From UBA4416 sp038327195 (GTDB lineage Bacteria > Bacteroidota > Bacteroidia > B-17B0 > Aurantibacillaceae), in contig JBBQKU010000019.1 in NCBI GenBank assembly GCA_038327195.1, positions 1 to 64,000 of the forward strand: DNA of 64,000 nucleotides, given 5' to 3'. Position 1 is the stretch's first letter, and each line of letters begins with the position of its first letter. This document shows positions 43,556 to 52,095 of this stretch, piece after piece. The notes beneath the pieces were generated by a model. That model had not been told where the DNA came from. It did not search any database and was given only the letters and a program-made list of their open reading frames with translations. Position numbers and translations under genes: made by a program.

Positions 43556-45919
43556 TTAAAATTTAAAATTATAGGTTAAGGCTGGTATAATTGAACCAAC
43601 TACTGAATATCTAACGGCTTCGGTTGTGCCTGGCGTTCCTTTACTTTCGCGGAAATAAATTGAGAATGCATTACGACGATTGTAAACATTATATACGCTC
43701 AATACCAATGTTTGCTTATAACGCTTACGATCATTCTTTTTAAAGTTGTAAGTGATTCCTATGTCAGCTCTGTGATAAGGAGTATTACGATAATTGTTAC
43801 GAGTGCCTTGTGTATTATAAGGAATACTATAACCCTGTAATTCAACTTTTACATTTGGAAAAGTAGCAGGTGTTCCAGTTTGGAATAAAAAATTTGCCGA
43901 AAAACTTAAGCGTTTATTTAAATCATAAATTAAAACAGTATTAATGTTGTGCGTTCTGTCATATTTTGATAAGAACCAATCGCCATTACTAATACCTATT
44001 ACTTTACGTTCTGTTTTTGATAAGGTATAACTTACCCAACCATTTAATTTCCCTTTCGCTTTTTTTACATACAATTCAAAACCATAAGCTCTGCCTTTAC
44101 CTTGTACTAGGTCAGCTTCAAGGTATTTGTTTAATAGTAAATTGGCGTTATCAACATAATCTAATTGGTTTTGTAAATTTTTGTAATAAATTTCAGCTGA
44201 TGTTTCGAACATATTATCTTTAAAATTTCTAAAATAACCTAATGTCACTTGGTCAGAAATTAAAGGTTTCACGTTGTTTGTTGCTGGTGTATAAATATCT
44301 AACGGTGTGGAAGCTGCCGTATTTGAAACAATGTGCAAATATTGTGACATTCGGTTATATCCTAATTTAACTGAGCTTTTATCGTTAATAGTATAATTAA
44401 CGGCTAAGCGGGGTTCCGGATTATTATAAGATTTTATGATTTGACCTGAAGGAATTTTTTCTTCTTTTTCAAATGGTTTGCTTTCATTTGGAATCGTATC
44501 TCTATAAGTATATTTAGTTCCTTTACCCATGTAATTAAACAAAGACCATCTAATACCATATTGAACTGTTAAACGTGGTGTTAATTTTTGTTCATTGTCA
44601 ATATAAACTGCATATTCAGTACCATATTGATTTGCTAATAATATTTTGGATTCTGTTCCATTGTCGGCAGTTATAATTGCATCTCCAGGTTTAAATGTAA
44701 ATAGGATCGCTTGTGCTCCAAATTTTATGGTGTTTTTATTGTTAAGGTAATAGGTAAAATCTGGTTTTACACTGTAGTTAATAATATTTGAAGTCCAGTC
44801 AAATTTCTGACTTGTGCCTTCGCTTTTAAATCCTAAGTTATATTGGTAGTTACTATAAAATGTACTCATATTCATAAACAACTTACTATTGAAAATATGA
44901 TTCCAACGAAGGGTAGCTGTGCTATTTCCCCAATTGAATTTAAAGCCTGCACCAAATACGTCTCTCCCAAAATAGCCACTTGCAAATACGGTGTTTTTAT
45001 CATTAATTCTCCAATTAAATTTTGCAGTTAAATCATAAAAATAAAATTTAGCGTCTTTTAAATCGGGTTGTTTTTTTGATAAAATTGGTTTTGCCAAAAC
45101 ATCAATATAACTTCTTCTTCCAGCAATAATAAAGGAAGCTTTATCTTTTAATATTGGTGCTTCAATAGAGATACGACTAAAAATAGTTCCTAATCCACCA
45201 TTAACTTCCAGTTTTTTACTATTACCTTCTTTCATTCTAATATCTAATACTGAAGAAGCTCTTCCTCCGTATTGAGCAGGAATTCCACCTTTAATTAGTT
45301 TAACGTCTTTAACGGCATCTGGATTAAAAATTGAGAAGAAACCAAATAAGTGAGATGAGTTATAAACTGGAGCTTCATCCATTAGCACTAAATTTTGATC
45401 AATATTTCCGCCACGTACATTAAATCCACTTGCACCTTCGCCAACAGTTGTTACACCTGGTAATAATTGTATACTTTTTATAATATCTACCTCGCCTAAT
45501 AAAGCAGGCATTTTTTGAATTTGTTTAATATCCAATTTTGCCACACTCATTTCCATGCTTTTTACATTGGCATCTGCTTTTTCTGATGTAATTACTACTT
45601 CAGCAGTTTCGGTACCCTCGTCGGATAATTCAATACTAATAGTTTGATTTCCATTTAAATTTACAGGTTTAAAAATTGTTTTATAGCCAATAAACGAAAA
45701 TACAATTGTATCATTTCCTGCAGGCAGTGTTAATGAATAAAAACCGTATGGATTTGTAACTGTACCAAGTTGCGAATTTTTTTTATAAACTGTTACACCA
45801 ATTAAGGCTTCACCATTTTTAGAATCTTTTAAATAACCACTAATTGTATATTTAGTTTGAGAATTTGTAATTTGAAATAAGAAAATAAAAGCGAGTATAA
45901 ATAAGCAATGTTTTTTCAT
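43556..45919 (-). CDS. TonB-dependent receptor with N-terminal regulatory beta domain
   Basis: A 787-residue outer-membrane receptor. Signal peptide ending TNSQ, carboxypeptidase-regulatory-like domain (about 22-105: ISGYLKDSKNGEALIGVTVY), plug (about 120-230: LLPGVTTVGEGASGFNVRGGN), beta-barrel to the end (final NFKF). It imports an unknown ligand using energy from TonB-ExbBD, together with the DUF4249 lipoprotein that follows. A 10-bp inverted repeat lies 36-69 nt upstream. Confidence 0.92.
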   Translation of the reverse strand: MKKHCLFILAFIFLFQITNSQTKYTISGYLKDSKNGEALIGVTVYKKNSQLGTVTNPYGFYSLTLPAGNDTIVFSFIGYKTIFKPVNLNGNQTISIELSDEGTETAEVVITSEKADANVKSMEMSVAKLDIKQIQKMPALLGEVDIIKSIQLLPGVTTVGEGASGFNVRGGNIDQNLVLMDEAPVYNSSHLFGFFSIFNPDAVKDVKLIKGGIPAQYGGRASSVLDIRMKEGNSKKLEVNGGLGTIFSRISIEAPILKDKASFIIAGRRSYIDVLAKPILSKKQPDLKDAKFYFYDLTAKFNWRINDKNTVFASGYFGRDVFGAGFKFNWGNSTATLRWNHIFNSKLFMNMSTFYSNYQYNLGFKSEGTSQKFDWTSNIINYSVKPDFTYYLNNKNTIKFGAQAILFTFKPGDAIITADNGTESKILLANQYGTEYAVYIDNEQKLTPRLTVQYGIRWSLFNYMGKGTKYTYRDTIPNESKPFEKEEKIPSGQIIKSYNNPEPRLAVNYTINDKSSVKLGYNRMSQYLHIVSNTAASTPLDIYTPATNNVKPLISDQVTLGYFRNFKDNMFETSAEIYYKNLQNQLDYVDNANLLLNKYLEADLVQGKGRAYGFELYVKKAKGKLNGWVSYTLSKTERKVIGISNGDWFLSKYDRTHNINTVLIYDLNKRLSFSANFLFQTGTPATFPNVKVELQGYSIPYNTQGTRNNYRNTPYHRADIGITYNFKKNDRKRYKQTLVLSVYNVYNRRNAFSIYFRESKGTPGTTEAVRYSVVGSIIPALTYNFKF

Positions 45920-45954
45920 ATATTTTTTAATGTAATTTTTTTTAGGATGTGAAA

Positions 45955-45988
45955 TTAGGAAACTTTTTTTACGTTTAGAGTTTCCTAA
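45955..45988. promoter_or_regulatory. Inverted repeat upstream of the DUF4249-linked receptor
   Basis: TTAGGAAACT - 14 nt - AGTTTCCTAA, perfect 10-bp arms. Either an operator for a dimeric regulator or a hairpin in the receptor leader. Confidence 0.6.
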
Positions 45989-46218
45989 AGGTTAATTTTA
46001 CCGTTTATGTATCAATATTTTAGTTAGGTGTTATAACAGATAAATACCGAATTTGTTGTGATTTTGTAAATAAAACAGGAATCATTTTTTGTTAATTTTT
46101 ATTTATGCTAAATACGGTATAATTTTCATCATAATAAATCATGATGCTTATCACTTATGATTCAATACATTTTTGTTTTTTTTACCATAGTAAATAGTTA
46201 CTTTAATATTAAATCATT

Positions 46219-46986
46219 ATGAAAAAATTAGAAAACAAAGTATCCATTATAACTGGAGCTGGGTCTGGAATGGGTCGCGAAATCGCTTTATTATTCGCCT
46301 CAGAGGGCAGTAAAGTTATTGCCACTGATATTGATCAAAAAAGACTAGATGCTCTTAAAATTGAAATTAAGGAAAAAGGTGGAGAAGTTACAACGCTAAT
46401 ATCAAACATTGCTATAGAAGAAGATATTGAAAATATGATTAGTATAGCTGTATCTACTTACGGTACGCTTGATATATTAGTAAATAATGCTGGTATCATG
46501 GATCACTTTGCGCCAGTTGCCGAACTCGAAAACGCCATGTGGGAAAAAGTAATGAAGATTAATGTTGATGGGCCTTTTAAGGCCATGCGCAGTGCTTTAA
46601 AAGTTTTCCTTAAAAAAGGTAATGGGGTTATTGTTAATATTGCATCTCTTGGAGGATTGAATGGTGCAAGGGCTGGTGCGGCTTATACAGCGAGTAAACA
46701 TGCTTTGGTTGGTCTTACGAAAAACACTGGTTATATGTATTCAAAATCTGGTATTCGTTGTAATGCTATTGCTCCAGGTGCGGTAAATACTAACATTGGA
46801 GAAACAATTGATTTTAGTAAAATTACACCACTCGTAAATGAACGAATAATGTCCGGTTTGGTTTTAAATCCTAGAACAGGCGAGCCAAGTGAAATAGCAA
46901 AAGTTGCCTTGTTTTTAGCAAGCGACGATTCTAGTTTTGTAAATGCCTCTGTAATTACTGTAGATGGTGGTTGGAGTGCTTATTAA
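46219..46986 (+). CDS. Short-chain dehydrogenase/reductase (glucose 1-dehydrogenase-like)
   Basis: A 255-residue classical SDR. Cofactor loop TGAGSGMG at residues 12-19, NNAG near 89, catalytic Ser and Tyr-x-x-x-Lys in AAYTASKHALVG, and the C-terminal INVDGGWSAY-like end (VITVDGGWSAY). Asp near 37 (ATDID) favours NAD over NADP. Substrate unknown. Monocistronic. Confidence 0.92.
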   Translation: MKKLENKVSIITGAGSGMGREIALLFASEGSKVIATDIDQKRLDALKIEIKEKGGEVTTLISNIAIEEDIENMISIAVSTYGTLDILVNNAGIMDHFAPVAELENAMWEKVMKINVDGPFKAMRSALKVFLKKGNGVIVNIASLGGLNGARAGAAYTASKHALVGLTKNTGYMYSKSGIRCNAIAPGAVNTNIGETIDFSKITPLVNERIMSGLVLNPRTGEPSEIAKVALFLASDDSSFVNASVITVDGGWSAY

Positions 46987-47135
46987 ATTTTAAATTTTTC
47001 ATCTTAGTTTTTTTATTATATAATACCAATTGGATCTAAAAAACAGTCTAAAAACTTCCTTTATAATGCATATGAAATTGGATTATTACAGATATGCTTT
47101 CAGTATAAATAAAGTAATCAAAATAAATCTAAAAT

Positions 47136-47169
47136 AAAAAAATCCCGTTAGTTTTCTACCGGGATTTTT
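47136..47169. terminator. Terminator between SDR and malic enzyme genes
   Basis: AAAAAATCCCG and CGGGATTTTT arms around 12 nt. A run on each side, usable from both directions. Confidence 0.85.
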
Positions 47170-47186
47170 GATTTAAAATTTAGTTA

Positions 47187-49457
47187 TTATTTTTTGTTTT
47201 GAGCATCAACAACTGCAATCGTAATCATGTTTACAATTTCACGCACTGAGCTTCCTAATTGTAAAACGTGTACTGGTTTTTTTAATCCCATTAAAACTGG
47301 ACCAATAGCTTCAGCACCACCTAATTCTTGTAATAATTTATAAGCTATGTTTCCAGAAGCTAAATTTGGAAATATAAATGTATTTACATCTTTATCTACC
47401 AAAGTGCTAAATGGAAATTGTTCTTTTAATAAATCATTATTTATTGCAAAGTTTGCTTGTATATCACCATCTACAATTAAGCCTGGGTAATTTTTATGCA
47501 ATATATTTACAGCCTCATGTACTTTTTTAGGAACTTCTCCTTCGGCCGAGCCAAAGTTTGAGTAAGATAACATAGCTATGCGAGGTGTAATATTAAATTG
47601 TTTTACCGTGTTAGCTGTTAAAACAGCAATATCAGCAAGTTGCTGCGCAGTAGGGTCAGTGTTCATAGTTGTGTCTGCAAAAAAGTAAGGGCCTTTTTTT
47701 GTAACCATGATGTATAAACCAGCAACTCTACTTACACCTTCCTGAACACCTATAATATCTAAAGCCGGTTTAATAGGAGCGCCGTATTTTCTGGTTAATC
47801 CAGAAATCATGGCATCTGCCAAATTTTGTTCAACCATCATAGCTCCAAAATAATTACGGTCGCGCATTAATTTTCGAGCGTCGTATTGTGTAAGTCCGTT
47901 ACGTTGTTGTTTTTTCCATAACAAATCACCAAACTCAGCTCTTCTTCCTTCTTCCTCAGCTAACCAAGTATCAATAATTGGAGTGTCACCTAAATCAATT
48001 TGATGCTCTTCTAACAATGCTAATATTTTTTCTTTATTCCCTAATAAAATTGGTTTAGCAATACCTTCATCTTTTGCAACTTGTGCTGCTTTTAATATTT
48101 TGTAAGTATCGGCTTCAGTAAATACAACACGCTTAGGATTTGTTTTTGCTTTATTGGCAACACTACGCATGAGTTTATTGTCTTTACCTAATCTATTATC
48201 TAATTCGGTACGATAGGCATCCCAATCCGTAATAATATGTTTTGCAACCCCACTATCAATAGCAGCTTTTGCAACAGCCGAACTTACAGTAGAAATTAAA
48301 CGGCTATCAATTGGTTTCGGAATAATGTATTCTGTTCCAAAGCTTAAATTTTTTGATCCATAAGCCAAGTTTACATAATCTGGTACGCTTTCTTTTGCTA
48401 ATGCAGCAATTGCTAATGCAGCTGCTAATTTCATTTCTTCATTAATACATGTTGCACGAACATCTAAAGCCCCTCTAAAAATAAAAGGAAATCCTAATAC
48501 GTTATTTACTTGGTTAGGATGATCACTTCTGCCTGTAGCAACAATAATATCGGGACGTGCAGAAATTGCATCCTCATAAGGAATTTCGGGAGTTGGATTT
48601 GCTAATGCAAATACCACACAATTTGGCGCCATTGAGCGAACCATATCTTGCGTTAAAATATTACCTTTTGATAAACCAACAAATACATCAGCACCTTTAA
48701 TTGCTTCGTCTAAAGTGTTAACACTTACATTTTCAGAGGCAAAAAAAGTTTTGTATTGATCTAAGTCTTTTCGGTTTTTATTAATAACACCTTTACTATC
48801 AAGCATTAAAATATTTTCTTTTTTAACACCAACTGCTATGTACATTTTAGCACATGAGTTTGCTGATGCGCCAGCGCCATTAATCACTAATTTAACTTCG
48901 CTCATTTTTTTGCCAGAAATTTCAACGGCATTTAATAAACCAGCAGATGAAATAATAGCAGTACCATGCTGATCATCATGCATTAAAGGAATATTTAATT
49001 CTTCTTTTAATCTGCGTTCAATTTCAAAACATTCAGGAGCTTTAATATCTTCTAAATTAATTCCACCAAAAGTTATCGCTATATTTTTTACCGTATTTAC
49101 AAATTCATCAATGTTTTTTGTGTCTACTTCAATATCAAACACATCAATATCTGCAAAAATTTTAAAAAGTAAACCTTTACCTTCCATTACTGGTTTTGAT
49201 GCAAGTGCTCCAATATCTCCTAATCCTAAAACTGCAGTACCATTAGAGATAACAGCTACTAAATTTCCTTTTGCGGTATATTTGTATGCGTCTTCTTGGT
49301 TTTTTTCTATTTCTAAACAAGGCTCAGCAACTCCGGGAGAGTAGGCGAGTGTTAAATCACGTTGAGTGGTGTAAGGTTTTGTAGGAACTACTTCAATTTT
49401 TCCGGGTCTTCCTTGTGAGTGATAATCAAGGGCATCTTGCTTCAAAGATTTTGACAT
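47187..49457 (-). CDS. maeB: NADP-dependent malic enzyme with phosphotransacetylase-like domain
   Basis: A 756-residue two-part protein. Malic enzyme domain (about 1-425: LAYSPGVAEPCLEI, HDDQHGTAIISSAG, VINGAGASANS), then a C-terminal phosphate acetyl/butyryltransferase-like domain (about 430-756), as in MaeB. It decarboxylates malate to pyruvate with NADPH formation; the C-terminal part senses acetyl-CoA in characterised MaeB. A TACTTTCG box on the minus strand (49478-49485) is a possible -7 element. Confidence 0.95.
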   Translation of the reverse strand: MSKSLKQDALDYHSQGRPGKIEVVPTKPYTTQRDLTLAYSPGVAEPCLEIEKNQEDAYKYTAKGNLVAVISNGTAVLGLGDIGALASKPVMEGKGLLFKIFADIDVFDIEVDTKNIDEFVNTVKNIAITFGGINLEDIKAPECFEIERRLKEELNIPLMHDDQHGTAIISSAGLLNAVEISGKKMSEVKLVINGAGASANSCAKMYIAVGVKKENILMLDSKGVINKNRKDLDQYKTFFASENVSVNTLDEAIKGADVFVGLSKGNILTQDMVRSMAPNCVVFALANPTPEIPYEDAISARPDIIVATGRSDHPNQVNNVLGFPFIFRGALDVRATCINEEMKLAAALAIAALAKESVPDYVNLAYGSKNLSFGTEYIIPKPIDSRLISTVSSAVAKAAIDSGVAKHIITDWDAYRTELDNRLGKDNKLMRSVANKAKTNPKRVVFTEADTYKILKAAQVAKDEGIAKPILLGNKEKILALLEEHQIDLGDTPIIDTWLAEEEGRRAEFGDLLWKKQQRNGLTQYDARKLMRDRNYFGAMMVEQNLADAMISGLTRKYGAPIKPALDIIGVQEGVSRVAGLYIMVTKKGPYFFADTTMNTDPTAQQLADIAVLTANTVKQFNITPRIAMLSYSNFGSAEGEVPKKVHEAVNILHKNYPGLIVDGDIQANFAINNDLLKEQFPFSTLVDKDVNTFIFPNLASGNIAYKLLQELGGAEAIGPVLMGLKKPVHVLQLGSSVREIVNMITIAVVDAQNKK

Positions 49458-49564
49458 AAGTATTAAATTTAAGAGAACGAAAGTACATTTTTTAAAGGAA
49501 AATTAATAATAATATTTTCCCGTTTTTTTTCGTATTTTTAATATCCTGAAAAATTATATCATTT

Positions 49565-50704
49565 ATGAAAAAACAATTACTCATCATTTTCACATTTTGC
49601 GCAATCAGTTTAGTATCTCAAACAACATTAGTAGATAGTATATTTTCTGGAGGCATTTATCGTAGTTATCGTTTATACATTCCAGCAGTTTATACAGGTT
49701 CATCGGCACGCCCATTAATTATAAATATGCACGGTTATACAAGTAATGCTTTGCAACAACAATTTTACAGTAATTTTGAGCCAATTGCTGATACAGCTAA
49801 TTTTTTAATGGTGTATCCTAATGGTACTTATTCGGGTGCAAACAGATACTGGAACGCTGGCTTAGGACCAACAGGTGCTGATGATTTAGGTTTTTTATCT
49901 CACTTAATCGATTCTCTAAAAGCACAGTATAATATTGATTTAAATTGTGTGTATTCAACAGGAATGAGCATGGGAGGCTTTATGAGCCATACGCTTGCTT
50001 GCGAATTAAGTAATAGAATTACAGCAATTGCTTCAGTAACTGGAAGTATATTTATTACACAATATGGTACAAATTGTCATCCAACTCGTCCTGTCCCAGT
50101 TATGCAAATTCATGGAACCGCTGATGGTACGGTTCCATATATTGGAAATTCGACAATGCTGCCAATAGATAGCGTTGTTAATTATTGGGTAACAAAAAAT
50201 AATTGCAGCTTAATTCCTACAACCATGGCAGTTCCTAACATTAACTTAACTGATGGGTGCACTGCTGATCATTTTGTGTATTCTGGTGGTACCCTGGGAA
50301 GTACTGTTGAACATTATCGTGTAAATGGTGGCGCGCACACTTGGCCAGGAGCACCTTTTACAATTGGAGTTACTAATCAGGATTTTAGTGCTTCTAAAGA
50401 AATTTGGCGTTTTTTTAGACCATTTAAATTAAATATGCTAACAAGTATAAATGAGGTTGATAAACAAAATTTAAATTTTAGTTTATTTCCAAATCCAACA
50501 AATAATCAATTACAATTTAAATATGATGGATATAATCAACAGTTTGTTAGTATTGAAATTATTGACATTTGCGGAAAATTTGTATTAAATAAAATTTATG
50601 ATTCAAATGTAATAGATGTTAGTAAGTTAAATGCAGGTCTTTACTTTATTACAATAAGTGAAAATGGAAAACAGATTGCTAAACAAAAATTTGTAAAGGA
50701 ATAA
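49565..50704 (+). CDS. T9SS-exported esterase/depolymerase (PHB depolymerase-feruloyl esterase type)
   Basis: A 379-residue secreted alpha/beta hydrolase. Signal peptide (about 1-19). Oxyanion-side PLIINMHGYTSNA, nucleophile Ser135 in GMSMGG, acid in IHGTADGTVPY, His in GGAHTWPGAP. A type A T9SS sorting domain covers the last about 75 residues (FSLFPNPTNNQLQFKY ... LNAGLYFITIS). It likely hydrolyses ester bonds of polymers or plant-derived esters outside the cell; exact substrate unknown. Confidence 0.88.
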   Translation: MKKQLLIIFTFCAISLVSQTTLVDSIFSGGIYRSYRLYIPAVYTGSSARPLIINMHGYTSNALQQQFYSNFEPIADTANFLMVYPNGTYSGANRYWNAGLGPTGADDLGFLSHLIDSLKAQYNIDLNCVYSTGMSMGGFMSHTLACELSNRITAIASVTGSIFITQYGTNCHPTRPVPVMQIHGTADGTVPYIGNSTMLPIDSVVNYWVTKNNCSLIPTTMAVPNINLTDGCTADHFVYSGGTLGSTVEHYRVNGGAHTWPGAPFTIGVTNQDFSASKEIWRFFRPFKLNMLTSINEVDKQNLNFSLFPNPTNNQLQFKYDGYNQQFVSIEIIDICGKFVLNKIYDSNVIDVSKLNAGLYFITISENGKQIAKQKFVKE

Positions 50705-50730
50705 TTTTGTAATTAATACAAACACGAAGT

Positions 50731-50765
50731 AAAAAGGCTACCAAATTAATTTGGTAGCCTTTTTT
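50731..50765. terminator. Bidirectional terminator
   Basis: AAAAAGGCTACCAAA-ttaa-TTTGGTAGCCTTTTT: perfect, between the convergent esterase gene and the mini-lipoprotein genes. Confidence 0.93.
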
Positions 50766-50782
50766 ATGATGTATAAACAAAA

Positions 50783-50995
50783 CTATTTACTTAACGTACA
50801 AGTTTCAGTCCCACTTCCTCCAGAATCAGTAACAGTTTCTGTTTGACAATTAGAAAGTGCTTGTTTTTTAGTAATTTTACTAAATTTTTTCACTTCTCCA
50901 CCAGTTGCATCTTTACATGTGCAAGTCCAGTCTTTTTTGCATGATACAAATGATAATGCCATTAAGGCAATTGATAATATTGCTATTTTTTTCAT
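50783..50995 (-). CDS. Cysteine-rich mini-lipoprotein, copy 1
   Basis: A 70-residue lipoprotein with lipobox LSFVSC (Cys19), then KKDWTCTCKD and two further Cys (SNCQTE and ETCTLSK). The TCTC pair plus two single Cys can form two disulfides. Paralogue of the next two genes. Last gene of a run behind a TonB-dependent receptor. No known function. Confidence 0.75.
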   Translation of the reverse strand: MKKIAILSIALMALSFVSCKKDWTCTCKDATGGEVKKFSKITKKQALSNCQTETVTDSGGSGTETCTLSK

Positions 50996-51024
50996 TTTAA
51001 TGTATTTATAATTTAATTAATTAT

Positions 51025-51267
51025 TTATTTTAATGTGCATTTACGTGTTTCTGTATATGGTTGTCCATCAGGAGTAATGTCTATTGACATACAAGCCGCT
51101 TTAGCATTAGCTTTAGTTATTTTTTTATACACAATTGTTTTAGTTGAACTTGCACCTGCTGATGCAGGATCATTGTCGGTAGTAACGCATGTACATGTTC
51201 TTTCTTTTTTACAAGACGCTAACGATAAAGCTATCAAAGCGATTGATAATATTGTTATTTTTTTCAT
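51025..51267 (-). CDS. Cysteine-rich mini-lipoprotein, copy 2
   Basis: An 80-residue lipoprotein with lipobox LSLASC, then KKERTCTC, a short linker, and the conserved KKITKANAKAAC and RKCTLK end. Same four-Cys pattern as copies 1 and 3. It lies 22 nt after copy 3 and 29 nt before copy 1. Confidence 0.75.
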   Translation of the reverse strand: MKKITILSIALIALSLASCKKERTCTCVTTDNDPASAGASSTKTIVYKKITKANAKAACMSIDITPDGQPYTETRKCTLK

Positions 51268-51289
51268 TTTTTATAATTTTATAAGGTTA

Positions 51290-51601
51290 TTATTTAATTG
51301 TACAATCAAAAACTTCAGTGTAATCATGTTTTGTTGTTTCGCTTCCTACTGTTGAAGTATCAGATTCTTTTTCAGTACGAGAATTACAAGTTTTTTTACC
51401 TTGAGCAGTTTTTTTCGTTGCACTGGCTAACACTTCAGTAGCTGTATAAGATGGATCAGTAACTGTAGAACTAGAATTAATAGTTCCAGAAAGTGTTGTT
51501 ACAGTTGTTAAGGTACTTGTACATGTACAAGTTCTGGCTTTTTTGCAAGATGCTAAACTTAAAGCACCTAAAGCAAACGCAATTAACGTGATTTTTTTCA
51601 T
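51290..51601 (-). CDS. Cysteine-rich mini-lipoprotein, copy 3
   Basis: A 103-residue lipoprotein with lipobox LSLASC, then KKARTCTC, a longer Ser/Thr-rich linker, KKTAQGKKTC and FDCTIK. The longest of the three tandem paralogues; the difference is in the linker, the Cys frame is the same. It lies 58 nt after the preceding lipoprotein gene. Confidence 0.75.
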   Translation of the reverse strand: MKKITLIAFALGALSLASCKKARTCTCTSTLTTVTTLSGTINSSSTVTDPSYTATEVLASATKKTAQGKKTCNSRTEKESDTSTVGSETTKHDYTEVFDCTIK

Positions 51602-51659
51602 GTTTTTTTGTTTTTTGGTTTATATTATTTATTGTTTGATTATTTTGTGATTTCTAAAA

Positions 51660-52082
51660 TTAAATCACTGTTACTGTTATTGATTTTTTTGTAATATTTC
51701 CATCTCTATCAACTATGGTATAGGTTAAAACCTCTGTGCCTGCTTGGTTTCTAGTAATATAAGTTACATCAATAGTATATCCATTATATTCTAGTGAAGA
51801 TAAATGGTGATTAAAAAAACTTGTAGTTGTAGTACTTCCATCATAAGATACTGAGGCATTAAAACTCGTCAGATTATCTTCCGTTTTTGTAACAATAACG
51901 CCAACCAAAACGGTATCAAGTTTGTTTCTAGTAACATTTGTGGATACATATTTACCACCCGTTTTGAATGCCATATCTGGCGGAATGCGAGGGTCAACTC
52001 CTGCAGATGAAGTAGATTTCTTTTTACAGCTAGTTCCAATAAAAACTAAAGCTAAAATTGACAAGGTGATTACTTTTTTCAT
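51660..52082 (-). CDS. Lipoprotein linked to a TonB-dependent receptor
   Basis: A 140-residue lipoprotein from the ATG at 52082: lipobox FIGTSC (Cys18), then KKKSTSSAG and an Ig-like or beta-sandwich part of about 115 residues ending in TYTIVDRDGNITKKSITV. The longer in-frame opening upstream overlaps the receptor gene and has no signal peptide. It starts 13 nt after the receptor stop. Probably a surface partner; no family recognised. Confidence 0.7.
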   Translation of the reverse strand: MKKVITLSILALVFIGTSCKKKSTSSAGVDPRIPPDMAFKTGGKYVSTNVTRNKLDTVLVGVIVTKTEDNLTSFNASVSYDGSTTTTSFFNHHLSSLEYNGYTIDVTYITRNQAGTEVLTYTIVDRDGNITKKSITVTVI

Positions 52083-52095
52083 TTTATTTATTTTT

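Noticed and set aside
46044..46120. ATACCG...CGGTAT inverted pair upstream of the SDR gene
   Set aside because: Six-base arms 65 nt apart are expected by chance in AT-rich DNA.
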